Assembly (NCBI GenBank): GCA_004835665.1
Contig: RBKR01000003.1
Location: 992,001-1,056,000, forward strand
DNA from: Phoma sp. XZ068
Lineage: Eukaryota; Ascomycota; Dothideomycetes; Pleosporales; Didymellaceae
Direction: 5' to 3'
Length of the DNA stretch: 64,000 nt
Numbering within the stretch: position 1 is the stretch's first letter; each line of letters begins with the position of its first letter. Shown one piece after another: positions 31,346 to 43,100 of the stretch. The notes below the pieces were generated by a model. The model made no database searches. It saw only the letters and a list, made by a program, of their open reading frames with translations, and was not told where the DNA came from. Position numbers and translations under genes: made by a program.

Positions 31346-33580
31346 TGCAGCACGTGCAGCGAATGCGCGCTATGGTACACCGGGGAGCCAATAATTAAAC
31401 AACAGGTCAGGAGCTGCTCGTGACTGTCAACAGCGAGGTGACAGTTGGGCGAAGTTGCCGTGAATGCGAGTGGGGTGGGTGGAGGGGCGGACGCAGGTAC
31501 GTCAGTTGTCCAGGGCGGGAAATGGTGCTATTCGTCGACTGAACGATACCCCTTCACAGAGCAGCGGTCAGGTTGCGGCCTCCAATTAGCTCGGGTCGGG
31601 AGTCCAACAGCATGCAACTCGATTATTGTGGACCAGCTTTGATAAACGTGAACGGTTGGAAGGTGGGGAGATACTAAGACCAAGTCTTGGTATCTATATA
31701 GTGTAAAGGTGCACAGGAAGCTGAGTCGACGCATGTCAGTGTGCTAGTCTGGCGCGTATATGTGAAGACACCTTACCAGCAATGCCACGAGAGCGTAGAA
31801 TGGCCAAGACGGGGTCCGGTGGAGCAGGCAATGATCGCTTGAGCAGGTACAAACAAACTTGGAAGAGGTCCACGAAGTTTCTTGTGGGACGAGTCTTTGA
31901 CGATGACTGGAAACGCACAGCTGGAGGGACACGGGAAAAGAACAAGGTGCAAAAGGAAGCCGAAGCTACCGAAAAGAGATTGCGATTACAATGGTATGCC
32001 GCCACTCAGCGAGGATATGGCCCTGCTTAAATCCACAACAGCACCTCCACTTTCCTCAGGGATCGAGCTCATTTGAGCATGGCATGTCTTCTTGCGCGAC
32101 CGCGGCAGCAAAGGTGTGAGCATCACCGGAAGATAGTACAATCCAGGGCTGCACTCCAGCAACTCTGGTACTGGTACGGGAAGCATGCTGCAAGTGACTA
32201 CACCCCGGCCTCCCCATTGGGACTGCGCGGTTCGGCGCAGCACTTCCAACATCTCCAGAAGCAAGCATCGCCTCTGCCAGCATACAGTACGGCACTGCCA
32301 ACCGCCTTGGACTATCAACGTGGCCGGCCTATAGTTTGAGATTCATATACTCAGCCTCGTAGTCAGAGCCGCGTCTGTAGACGTATCATTGCCCACCAGC
32401 TGAGCTCGAGCCAAAGAAGCTTGCTACTCTGGTGCTAGCTGAGCTGTCACCTCCGCCTTGTTTGACTGACGTACAGAAGCGAACGGGAAGGTCATTTTTA
32501 GCGCCTTGGCGCGCTTGCCTGCATCCCAGCTGCGAACGAGAGAGAGTTGAGCAAGCGGCTCTCGCAAGCTCGTCCTCCCGCTCTGCAGTCCAAGAGCTCC
32601 TTGCGGGCTGGCCCGTGGTCAACATGCGCTGTAGATCTTTGCGAAGCTTGTACGCCACCCCGATCCTCCACCTACTTGGCAAGGCGATCCTACTCTGCCA
32701 TTCTCGCCCACAGCGATTTCGTTTGGCATCTTGTCTACACAACACTCGTCTCACATATCCCGTATACTCTAGTTACAAACTTTGAGACGAGGGCTGCGCT
32801 TGTCGAGGCTCGTGACTTACCAACGTAGTGGGCACCAATTGAAGTTGTGAAGGAAGCACATGGTCTGCAGACCACAATATACTTGCCTCGCTGCGGCTCG
32901 TTGCAGTATACGGTAAATTACCTGCGGGCATCTGCAACCAAAGCGAGACCTGGTGGTACAGAGCGTCAACTTGTCCATTCGGTGGCTGGCGGCAACAGGC
33001 TGAACGAAGATGACAGCTCGCGTAGCTTTCTTTGCAGCAAGAGTCTGGGGAAGCCGGTATCCGCCCGGCGGGATCAAGTTTCACACACAAATCGTATGGA
33101 TGCCTGTCGTTGGTGGTAGCACAAATCGGCCATCGTACAGCATGCAGTGGGCGGTATGCACAAGTCGTGCGAGTCCACTGCAAAAACTATGACGGGAACA
33201 TGCAACCTTCACCAGACTACCCCCTGTAAGCAGCTGTGATACGGCAGAAAATGACTAGAAAGGAGCGAGGGAATGTTGAGCTCGCAATGAAACCGCTCAA
33301 TGTATGTGGTATGGAAACTAGGTATGCAGTTTCCTGCGAGCCTGATCGCCAACCATCCGTCATTCCCAACAAAGCAACTCATCTGCAGCTCCCCGCAGTG
33401 CGTCTCAGATCCTCGCCTTCAAGTTGCCTTGTGGCTCCAGCTCAAAATTCTTCCAAGGTAATCCGAGATAATCCCACATGTAATGGAACCTAACATTGCT
33501 TCATTAGCGCCCGGTCCACATGAATGCACGTATCCTTATTTGACTTCCTTGCGGGTCAAGTTCGCACCATCTCAAACGCT
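31346..33580. other. 2.2-kb gap with no supported gene
   Basis: An 82-codon plus-strand ORF at 31782-32030 (MPRERRMAKTGSGG..., Lys/Arg-rich) is the best candidate small gene but has no domain or context support. ORFs at 32386-33192 on both strands overlap and look like composition artefacts. Confidence 0.3.
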
Positions 33581-34509
33581 TCACCGTCCGCTGGCGCCGA
33601 GCCCGTACCAATCATGAACCGACCTGCAGTAAAAAGAGGGAATGAGGGTTGGGCTGTGTCGTACCTGTCACTCCCGAAGAAGGGCTCCTCGGCTCCTTTT
33701 GCATTACGCACCCAGAACCATGGACATCCGAAGGCTCCCCGGTCGAGGGCTTCTTTCGTGTTGTCGTTCAGTTGCTGCTTGAATGGAGCGTTGTTTGCCG
33801 ATGACAATATCGTTTTCACTTCCTCGGAGCTAAAGCGCGACTGAAGTGTCTCAGCAAGCGTATCAGGTACACTGACGTCTTTACCATTCTTCCACATTGC
33901 CTCGAAAATGTCAAGGAAGGTGGAGATTAGGAGGTCCGGATGTCGTTCTTTGATGAAACATAAAGCACGTTGAGGCAGAAGTGACAGGATTGGGAAGAAA
34001 TCTGGCGTTTTCAGATCTTCGGCTCCAAAGTATCGCTTTGCTCGCGCGAGTTCATAGCCGCCATAAGCACCCTTCGCGGGAAGTGTCCACGGTGGCTTAT
34101 TGCCTGTTTGATGTAAGTCACTGCCCACCCACGTCTCGATAGTATTCGGTGAACTGGGGAGGAGGACATACCACTGCCCACATTGATGCCGCCAAGAAAT
34201 ACTGGGACGATACTTTCCGCTGTCAGTCGTTTCCCTTGACAGCAACGTAATGCTACGAGCATGATTGAATAGGGGTTATGACCGGAATAATTGATGACGT
34301 GCAGTACCTCTATGAAGTACGCATTTATCGTGGGAGATAGGACTTACTCGATCGCTACATTGTGCGTTCCAAGCGTGTGTCTGACCTTCTCAAGGTGAAG
34401 TAATGCGAAGTAACTGTACGGTGAGACTATTGAGGTCAGCTCAAAGTCTTGGGCATTTTCAACAGTTCAGCATACCACAATCCAAGTAGCACGTAATTTT
34501 GCCAGACAT
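33581..34509 (-). CDS. Glutathione S-transferase kappa / DsbA-like (2-hydroxychromene-2-carboxylate isomerase family)
   Basis: Minus strand, five exons: 34509-34476, 34426-34348, 34212-34172, 34103-33665 and 33623-33581; predicted 211 aa, close to the family's ~220. Introns are 41-135 bp. The thioredoxin-like start, KITCYLDCVSPYSYFAL, carries the active-site Ser-Pro-Tyr of GST kappa. PVFLGGINVGSGNKPPW, the glutathione-binding stretch, is assembled across two introns, which strongly supports them. The DsbA helical insert follows (FFPILSLLPQRALCFI), then GAFGCPWFWVRNAKGAEEPFFGSDR, the cis-proline and C-terminal signature. The last intron (33624-33664, 41 nt) is least certain; without it the frame runs to 33556 with a different tail. 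Divergent from the SDR, 332 bp apart. Confidence 0.85.
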
Positions 34510-34841
34510 TGTCGCAATATGAAGAACTAAGAAATGACTCCTTTCCTGATTACTTTTTGTCGGTCTTATGTTCGATGTGGTCCACCGGCAGCAAAGGTTG
34601 CCATGCCATGATCGTCATGAGCCGAGGTCCAACGTTCGTGCAGCTCATAGCTTCGGTGGTACAGCATCCATCAGTAATCATCAACCCCACACGTCCACGC
34701 AATGCACGCAACCCGAGCGGCTCATACACAGCAAACTTTGCGAACTGGAGTTGCAATGAGACCTCGGTCGTTCTCATGCGGAGGCTGAGCTTACTTATTT
34801 GAAGCCATTCTTTCGGTACTCTCGATCAGCCATCATCCAGC
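34510..34841. promoter_or_regulatory. Shared divergent promoter region, GST kappa / SDR
   Basis: 332 bp separate the two divergent start codons, short enough for a bidirectional promoter. No specific binding site identified by eye. Confidence 0.4.
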
Positions 34842-36001
34842 ATGGCTTCTCCACCCGGCATGTCCCAGCAGGAGATCCACAGCTTCCACCTTATGCTCCT
34901 CGAGCGAAGGAACAGGCACCTGTTGCATGTAGCGCGCAAAGAGCTCGAGCAATCGGGCACAGCACCATCAGACGCGGAAATATCAGCTTTGGCTACCACT
35001 AAGAAGGAAGCGGAGTCGCGAAAGCAGGTCGCCCTTATTGTTGGCGCGTCGCGAGGCATAGGCCGACAGATAGCTATAGACCTAGCAAAGGAAGGATACG
35101 CAGGTAAGCTACCAGTTCTCTGGATCTCAGCATGCTGGGCAGGACTAAGACATACACAGTCGTTGTAGCTGCTAAGAGCACATCAAATGCTTCCGCCACT
35201 TCTCCCTTCCCTCCTGACCCCAACTCCTCTGCCTCCACCATTTCGACCGTCCAGCGCGAAATCCACGAAGCCGGTGGTACCGCAACTGCAATTCCAGTCG
35301 ATACACGCAACATCCCCTCCATCAACCTACTCGTTTCCTCCACAATTGCCCTTTATGGTCGTATCGACGTTCTCATTTACAACAGCGGCGCAATATGGTG
35401 GTCCAGCGTCGAGAAGACACCCTTCAAGCGCTTCCAGCTCATGCAGCAGGTCAACGTGGAAGGCCTCTACGGTACCGTACAAGCCGTGCTGCCACAATTC
35501 GAGAAGCAAGAATGGAAAGGACGTATCATTGTCGTCAGCCCACCTATCTACTCCAGATTCTTCCGGGGTAAGACGGCGTACGCAATGGGCAAAGTTGGCA
35601 TGTCGGTGCTGACGAAGGGGCTTGCAATGGACTGGGAAAGGGAAGGGAAGAAGAACATGGCCATCACGAGTATATGGCCTGCTGCTGCTATACAGTCGGC
35701 TGCCACCCAGAATGTGGAGGGTGACAATCTGCAGGACTTGAGAAAGCCGACCATCTACTCCGACGCTATACTCGAGATGTTGAGGAGCGATCCGGCGGAG
35801 GTGAACGGTGCATTGGAGCTAGACGAGGACTTTCTCAGGAAGAAGGGGTACAAGGACGAGGACTTTGAAAAATATAATCTGGTGCCAGGAGCGAAGCCGC
35901 GGAGGATTATGCCGAAGGAGCTGCCGGATTTGAAGGTGGCGGAACAGGATGATGAGGGAAAGAGGGTAGATAGTACGAAGTTGAGGGCTGCAAAGTTGTG
36001 A
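34842..36001 (+). CDS. Short-chain dehydrogenase/reductase (SDR)
   Basis: Exons 34842-35103 and 35160-36001, predicted 367 aa; intron 35104-35159 with GTAAGC donor and CACAG acceptor. The Rossmann signature VALIVGASRGIGRQIA (about residues 63-78) binds NAD(P)H. YNSGAIWW replaces the classical NAG motif, IIVVSPP carries the catalytic serine region, and YAMGK is the YxxxK catalytic pair. A ~60-residue N-terminal extension (MASPPGMSQQEIHSFHLML...) and a ~90-residue lysine/glutamate-rich C-terminal extension are longer than classical SDRs (~250), resembling hydroxysteroid-dehydrogenase-like proteins. The final AAKL could be a weak peroxisomal signal, inferred only. Substrate unknown. Divergent from GST kappa and convergent with the AKR, so three redox enzymes sit together. 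Confidence 0.88.
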
Positions 36002-36404
36002 GGGACTCAAGTACATGCGGTTGACGATAATGAAGCCCAAAATATATGCCACATTATAAATCCTAGCGGCGTTCGCTGTATTGTGACATCACCTGAGTCT
36101 CGACTGGCAGTGTAAACATAACTATTCGGAACATGAGGTCCCGTACGCGGTATTCCAAACTTGGGGCAACGTATGGATTTTGGGACAGATGTCATTTGAT
36201 ATGACCATGAGGGACAAAACGACAATACGAAGAATGTGAAGCTAGATGAAAGACGATGTATTGGCATGATACCAAGGGATGATCCTGGTTGAAGGGAATG
36301 ATAAATACCGACTTATTAATCTGGCTCGATCGTGAGGTCTGTGTATCTTGCAAAAAATTACATTGAGTATTCTTGTTGGTACTAATCCAAGCCACTTCAT
36401 CGCT
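36002..36404. other. Convergent gap between SDR and AKR
   Basis: Contains the 3' ends of both flanking genes. No ORF supported. Confidence 0.4.
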
Positions 36405-37508
36405 TTAACGGAAATAAGTGGGAGCTGTGGCCTTTGCAACCAACCATGCCTCGTCCAACGACTGGACAACATCGTCAGGCAGAGGGCCCTTCTCAAGATC
36501 TGCCAGGTTTCCTTCCAGCTGACTGAAGTTACTCACACCAATGATGATACCGTCGTTCCCACCCTTCACCCTCGTCTTAAGCTCCGAATGGTGGACTGTC
36601 CATCTCAGTGCAATTTCGAGCAGAGTCAAGCCGTGTTTTTGTGCAGCATCCTCAACAAGCTTCAACGCATCAAAAGTTCCCTTTTTGAAATAGCGGTCGC
36701 GGTACATGGCGCCCACACGGTCGGCTTCCTTGCCGAAGCGACCATCATCAGGGATAATGTCAGCGGACTTGATCTTGCCAGAAAACAGGCCACCGGCAAG
36801 GGGGTTGTAGACAACGATATCGATTTTGTACTTGCGGCAAGCTGGGATGAGCTCCGGTTCGATAGCACGAGCTAGATTTCTCAGTCAGTCTTTGTGTGTG
36901 AGTCGTGAAGTCATACTTACTGATGGCGTTGTACATCGCCTGGTATATTGTCGGCTTTACCCAACCCCGCTCCTTCGCGATATTCCAAATCTCCGCGACC
37001 TCCCAGGCAGCGTAGTTACTGAGGCCGAGCTGAACAAATTTTCCTTCCTTGTGCAGCTCGTTGACCGCTTCCAGAGTCTTTTCAAAGGGTACTGATCTGT
37101 CCGGCGCATGAAGGTAGAAGATGTCCACAGCATCTGTACCCAACTCTTTTAGTGAGGTGTTGAAGTGCTCCTTCAACGAGGCAGGTTCATGGACTCCAGC
37201 CTGGTAGGGATAAACCTTGGTCGCAAGGGTGAAGCCTCGATCCTTCCACTTTGCGTCGCGTGTCCAGGCCTCCTGCTTGCCACCGACGTACATGCGAGCT
37301 GTGTCGATCTCATCGTAGCCTTTCGATTGAAAGTAGTCTAGGTGCTTTGTGAATTCACCGTGGTCCGTGATACGGGCTCCAGAGGACGTATCAGGACCTG
37401 TGGAAGCTTAGTGGGAGCTCTGGAGGGGTAAGTGGAGGTGTTTAGCATACCAAAGGTCATCAATCCCAGGATGATGCGGTCATTTGGATTTTGCGCGATG
37501 AGAGGCAT
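36405..37508 (-). CDS. Aldo-keto reductase, AKR7 (aflatoxin B1-aldehyde reductase-like)
   Basis: Minus strand, exons 37508-37451, 37397-36921 and 36871-36405, predicted 333 aa, normal for the family. It should reduce aldehydes or ketones with NADPH in the cytosol. Catalytic tetrad residues are visible: Asp and Tyr in DEIDTARMYVGG, Lys in TLATKVYPY, His in IFYLHAPDRSVP. The barrel continues with VQLGLSNYAAWEV, YNAITRAIEPELIPACRKY (assembled across intron 36872-36920), IVVYNPLAGGL and IIIGVSNFSQLEGNL, the C-terminal cofactor-binding strand. Intron 37398-37450 splits LMTFG from PDTSSG. Other aldo-keto subfamilies are less likely because of the RMYVGG and YNPLAGGL signatures. It converges on the SDR and is third in a detoxification-type group. 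Confidence 0.92.
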
Positions 37509-39121
37509 TGCGAATATTTGTTTCTGGGGTTTCCCGAAGATTTTTGAAGCTCAGTGGCTCGAGGAAGGATAGAAAATCAGCGATGTATTGCGAGCTATCT
37601 TCATGGATGACGAAAGAAGGGACAGTGGGGTAGCTGTTCCAACCGGCAATAAACGTGTTATGTCCGCGTGAAGCTGTCCAGCGTAGGGCGTACCTGAACG
37701 GCTGTGATTTCCTTAAGTGATTATGCCGTGCATTGCTTTGATTTAGTTGCAACGTACACGCGTTTGGGTCTTACTTTATCGCATTGCGGTTTGAAGTTCG
37801 ACGGCAATCATGTAAAACCAAGTGCCTCCTTGACGGATATTGCTCGTGAAGCGTATATCATCACGATCCTCGGCAGAAAGATGCACTGCTGCATCTCAAT
37901 ATGGCGGCGCCGACATCGCCGTGCTCTGTGAGCTCATTGACCAGCCATGATGCTCATTACTCGTGTAGGTTCACCGTGTAGGATTCCGATGCAGGCGCAC
38001 TGCGACAATCAGGACGATGAACTGCTCCTGTACAGCTATTGGTTGATCGTCAATTGATCTAAGCCAGGACCAACTCCTCGCGAAAACAAGGCGATCCTCG
38101 AACCCAGCGGATTTCAATAGCGCGCGAAGAATACCAAGTAATCAGGAACATGTGCATCCTAAGCAGGTTTCTCACCGATGAGCGTATGAAAGACAAACTG
38201 AAACATTGCGCATGGTTCGAGGTGGATATTCACTGCTCCCTGACGCGGATGGGGGGCCAGAGAATCCCATTCAGCCAATGGTGTCACGGAAGGACCGATA
38301 ACGATAAGCATCCCATCGACGTCAGCAGGTCAGCACCACCTTCACCTGCAGCTAGAGCTGCGCCGTCACACGAGAACACCTCCGTCAGCGACCGTGCTCA
38401 AGATCGACTTGCGAGCCGTCCCGCGCTGCCTGCACTGCACAGGTGCCACGTAGCAAAACGCAGGTACACGCAGAACCAGCACCTGAGAAGCATAAAGCGT
38501 CTCAAAAGGAACCAATGCGCCCATATAAGAGCCGCGCGCCGCCCCCGTTGAACAATTCGAGCGTTCTACATACACACTCACAGCAGGAGACAGCTGCCGT
38601 GTGAATGATGAGACGATCAGCTGCCCGGTCCGAAGTGTCATGTGGCCTAGTAAGCCACCCCTCTGTGAACTTACGAATCAGTCTTTTTCTCGCACACCAT
38701 CAGGCACACTCGAAGCTGATTGGAGCGCATTTCGTCGATACCAGGTACTTCGGATGGAATCCTTCTTGATTAGCTTCTGGCCATGCAGTCAAGCGCTTTA
38801 TTGGAATTCGGGTTCGTCGCCGCGACAGCGGTGCGGTGTGCTACCTTGCCAGGCCTTTGTCTTCACATGAGATCATAATGCCCAAGCCTCTTATTCTATC
38901 TTGCGCTTAGTCCTCTGAGTATCCCTTGCTTTGAAACGATCAAGTCCCTGTCGCAATAATCATTGGTTTGTCTTGCGCATCCATAAGTACTCCCTTGCGT
39001 CCCTCATCTGCATCATCCCGGCATCTACCAATCCGGAAGGTCTTGCATACGAGAACCCTCGATATACTCAAGAGAACTCAAAACGCAACAACTGAGCCGA
39101 GCGCATAGCCAACTGAGACCG
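37509..39121. other. 1.6-kb gap
   Basis: No gene recognised. The 133-codon ORF at 38150-38551 lacks any domain and ends in composition-biased sequence. The last ~100 bp is pyrimidine/CAACA-rich, as expected for a 5' UTR. Confidence 0.35.
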
Positions 39122-40126
39122 ATGTGCTGGTGTTTCAACTTCGGTTTCCCTAGTAAGCCGAAGAATAAACAGTCATCGTCGAACGAAAAGAGAAGACGGG
39201 ATGCCCCGGCGGATAGCGCGCTTCATGGCAAGGGTAGACCCGTTGTCGCAGAGAGTCAAGAGAAGCGCAGATCGAAAGAATCATCAAAAAAGAGACGATC
39301 GGCAGAAAATGAGGTTCCGCGCTCACCGCGACGAACCAGAAACGAAGTCGACCCACGGTCGCAATATCAGCATGGAGATACATACCGGGCCTACGAGCAA
39401 CATAGGCCAGCTCTGAACGTCCAGGTGCCTATTATGTGGCAGCGCTCAGTTTATCCTGGAGGCGCTCAGTACCCTGGAAGCACACATTCCTCCCAAGAAA
39501 CGCTGCTTAATCCTCGCCCTCATCGCAGCACTCATCAGCGCCAACGACACCCAAAGCATACATCGCAAGGTACTCTCCGAGGTCGGGGAGCCAAGCGAGA
39601 TCCCCCAAGGAACTCGAAGTCTAGGAAAAACCTTCGTCCCGAACCCTCGAGGGGTTGGTCGTTCTTTGCATCTCCGCCGCCGAAAACACAGTCAAGGCGC
39701 GATTACCAGCCTTTGGACACTTCACCACGTAGCCATCGATCCAGTCGCCAACATAGAACCACACAACACACTGATACAGCCTCGTCCGCTTCGCCCTCTC
39801 AGCCACGCCACCATCGATCGCGTCAGCATGAACAGCAAAACCCTTCCGCTCGAAGCGCACGCTCAAGAACACCAAATACAGCTGCTAGACGCGTACCTGA
39901 CCGGCGGTTTGCAGTGCTCGCTGCGACTAACCAGGCACTCGAAACCGTACGTCGCGATGCTTTTGCGCAGCCGTCACCGCCACCACGAAGAGAACGGCTT
40001 CGTAGATATGAGGGCGTAACGATCCCTACATCCCAAATGCCTTTCAATTGGGACTGTGTCAGCAGTTCACAAGCTTCTGGTGCTTACGGGGATTCGTCTT
40101 CACGACACAGGCGGTCACGACGATGA
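39122..40126 (+). CDS. Highly basic, disordered protein of unknown function
   Basis: Single exon, 334 aa. After a short hydrophobic/cysteine start (MCWCFNFGFPSKPK), almost the whole protein is Arg/Ser/Lys/His-rich low complexity (EKRRRDAPADS, SPRSHRSSRQHRTTQH, RHHRSRQHEQQ), with a slightly less biased C-terminus (RFAVLAATNQALETVRRD, then IPTSQMPFNWDC). The MCWCF start could be palmitoylated, which would tether it to membranes; this is inference. An RS-like composition also allows RNA binding. The open frame is long, but low complexity inflates ORFs, so existence is probable rather than certain. No known family recognised. Confidence 0.5.
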   Translation: MCWCFNFGFPSKPKNKQSSSNEKRRRDAPADSALHGKGRPVVAESQEKRRSKESSKKRRSAENEVPRSPRRTRNEVDPRSQYQHGDTYRAYEQHRPALNVQVPIMWQRSVYPGGAQYPGSTHSSQETLLNPRPHRSTHQRQRHPKHTSQGTLRGRGAKRDPPRNSKSRKNLRPEPSRGWSFFASPPPKTQSRRDYQPLDTSPRSHRSSRQHRTTQHTDTASSASPSQPRHHRSRQHEQQNPSARSARSRTPNTAARRVPDRRFAVLAATNQALETVRRDAFAQPSPPPRRERLRRYEGVTIPTSQMPFNWDCVSSSQASGAYGDSSSRHRRSRR

Positions 40127-43100
40127 AGTTGATAAGGGAGGTTTTGCGCATAGCTTGTTGTGTTCACACATGGCATACTGTGGCAGCGGCTGACCTTATT
40201 GATATCCCCTTAATTCTGTTTGTTATTTACTAGCATTTGCGTACACGATACCCTTGCATATATTCAATTTCCTTTACACTAGCATCTATATCCTACTTTC
40301 TTGATGATGTTTGAGGATTTGATGTCTACCTGCAGCTGGTACTGGTACTGCGTTTTAGTGTAGATGTTGTCTCTTTCATCGCACAACATGGATTCGCTCT
40401 TATCGTCATCATCCTTCATACATATGTTAGACATTCGCGCAATACATATCATCCACCGTCACGATTATCACCTATTTCCCAAAAAGCACAGCGTGCCAGT
40501 GAAAACGCCCTCATTACCCCAAACGTCTCGCGTACCTGGGGACGTACACGTGTAATCCTACCCACACACCTCAACAGGTGACCCGCTAGATATCCAAGAA
40601 AATTGCCCGAAGAAGTAACTTTCGAAAATAATCTTTGACTGTGGACCAGGCTTCCGCCAGTCGTAGACGGTGAGCAGATGATCCTCCTGAAACTTGGTCG
40701 AGGTGGTCACTCGGTGGTAATGCTCTCGCGCCAAGTCTCGTCATCATGGTTCTGAGTCGGCGACTTACGTCCCAGAGCCCTAGAAATGTTATAACTATAC
40801 ATTAAAGAAATAATGGTGACTTGCGCCGCGACGAATACTATGTTGCCTGCCATGTACGAATGCGCAAATAGAGATGGCGAACGCGCTGAGATTCACTTCG
40901 TTAGCTATGCTTCAACTTCTCGGCTGAGCCATCCGGAACCTGTAGGATCTCATGCGGAATATTGTTCCGGAAGTCGACCAACATTCTGGAGAAAGACAGG
41001 GTTTAAATCTTCGATCCTGTGGTAGGTCGGCTGCAGCTGCCAAATTCCACGAGAATTTGTAGATGAGGGGCTCGGTGACGTCGACTGGCGGGACGACCCG
41101 TTTGAGGAAGCCAGTGGTTTGACTGGACAATCTGCGCAAAGCCATCATCTTCGATAGCCTAGCACGTGTATCATAACAATGTAAGGGGCTCTGACACGAC
41201 TGGAATACAGAGAAATGCGGCGCTGTTTGTCTCCGGTACCCTCAAGAAGCGATTTTGTTGTTGCGCCGAGTGAAGCGCACAAGAGTTGTGGTCTTGGATG
41301 GCTTGGTCAATTAACTAGGTAGAAGAAGCTCCGTCGTCACCTTCAACTTCATTCCACTAGGCTGGGGTGATGAACTCCCTCATCGACACATGCACATCTT
41401 TCGTAGACGAAGAGTCTCGCATTTCCGAGCATCGTGAGACTTTCGCCTCTTAGGGACCTCAATTAAGCAACCTTTGAGCTCCAAATCCGGCAAAGCGCTT
41501 ACACGCACGTGGCGATTCGAAGCCTGTAACCTTCGAGCGACTCGTATAATCTATACGAGAGCCTCTCCTGATACCATCGAGATCAACGGCTGTCCATACT
41601 GCCTGAAAGAGAAAGAAAGGTCAAGTGTTGATGGCTGGGGGAAGGCCTTCCGTGGTTTGCAACCAGTGAGACGAAAGCGCCGTTGACTAGCGCCATATGC
41701 GGTAAGCCTGCTTCATCTTGCTGTCCACCTAGACTCCTTGGTTGTATGCATCCCGATCTCATTTGGTACTGGCCGGTGGTATTGCGGTGGTTTTAGAGGT
41801 TCAAAATGGCTAGGAGCCGGAGATGTGAGTTTCCATCGCGGCGACGGTGTTAGCGTCTAAGCGGCATCCATGCTTTGACCACCTAGTCTTCATGCGTTGG
41901 TTCCGGATGCCGAGAACAACAATGTGAGCCTAGTGTGAAGAGGAAAGAACATCTCCTCGGAAGTCCATCCCAAACGAACCTAATGTCCTCCTTCCGGCTG
42001 CAAAGACCGCCGGCTTCTGCAACCATCTATCCCAAGTGACGGATGAACTCCGCTCGGTCGGACACGCGTGTGTGTTACAAGAACCGCCCTCCCATTCTGA
42101 CGTTGTTCCTCGTCTTAGCATGTACATAAGCTGATGTGTCAGATATTGACACTCACCATAGAGAACAGAACATTGACCACACGTTCATGCTTACACTTTC
42201 GATCGGCTGGTGGAAGCTCCTTGACTTAAACTTTGCGCAGCTCCAGCACATCGCGACAATTAATGTCCCACATTCGCAAAATAACAACGTCCATGAGTGC
42301 CATCATATTTCGTGCTTCACTTTAGACCTTCGAACCAAGAGGGTAACCCTCACAGGTTGTGTCGATCTTGAACCTTTTTGCCATCGGCCTGTAGGATTAG
42401 TCAATCCCGACTTGTCCTACAATACGCAGACAGTTCCCGCCATTTTGTCTGTGTGCTTCGAGTTCAACGTCTAATATAGTTTAGCCTTGACCAAAGTCAT
42501 CATCCCACTGAAAGGAAACAGAATGTCTGGTTGTACAATTATATGTCGCGGAGTTGAGAATTTCTGAGGTCATCCGGGGGTTTGTCAGGATAGACTTGCT
42601 AACCATTACCGAAACTATCAGTAGAAAATAAGTGGTCTATCTTTCGTTGTTGGAACTGCAACGCCTGGCTTCTAAGGAGAATATATGTTGTAAACCTTGT
42701 TATCTATTACCACCACCTCACCTCCAGTTTCTCGAATGACAGCCTCGAACCGGGCTATGAAGTGTTGCCACACCGCTGTTGTCACTTTTCGAGCTCACAT
42801 TTCGATATCGACTTGCATCTGACGAATCGTAAGAAATAGTTCTGCGGGCCAGTTAGTGAGCTGGCAATACTCAAGGGCACAGCAACGAATCACTTGGCGT
42901 ATCAACACTTGCTTGTTTCGCCGTCCTGCTAGGGGTGTTCTGATCCCTGGCATTCGCCGGCTATAGCAGCAGCATACTTCGAAAACCTCGCCAGACCCTG
43001 AGACCCTCAGGTGTGCTTTTGGGAACACGTACGTTTGCAAGGAGCGCAGATTGAAGTCAATGGGACCGTCAATTGACTGCTTGTGGGATATGACAAAGTT

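Noticed and set aside
32386..33192. Overlapping ORFs of 60-136 codons on both strands
   Set aside because: No domain, no consistent splicing; treated as non-coding.
38150..38551. 133-codon plus-strand ORF
   Set aside because: No recognisable domain and no intron or promoter support; the C-terminal half is composition-biased.
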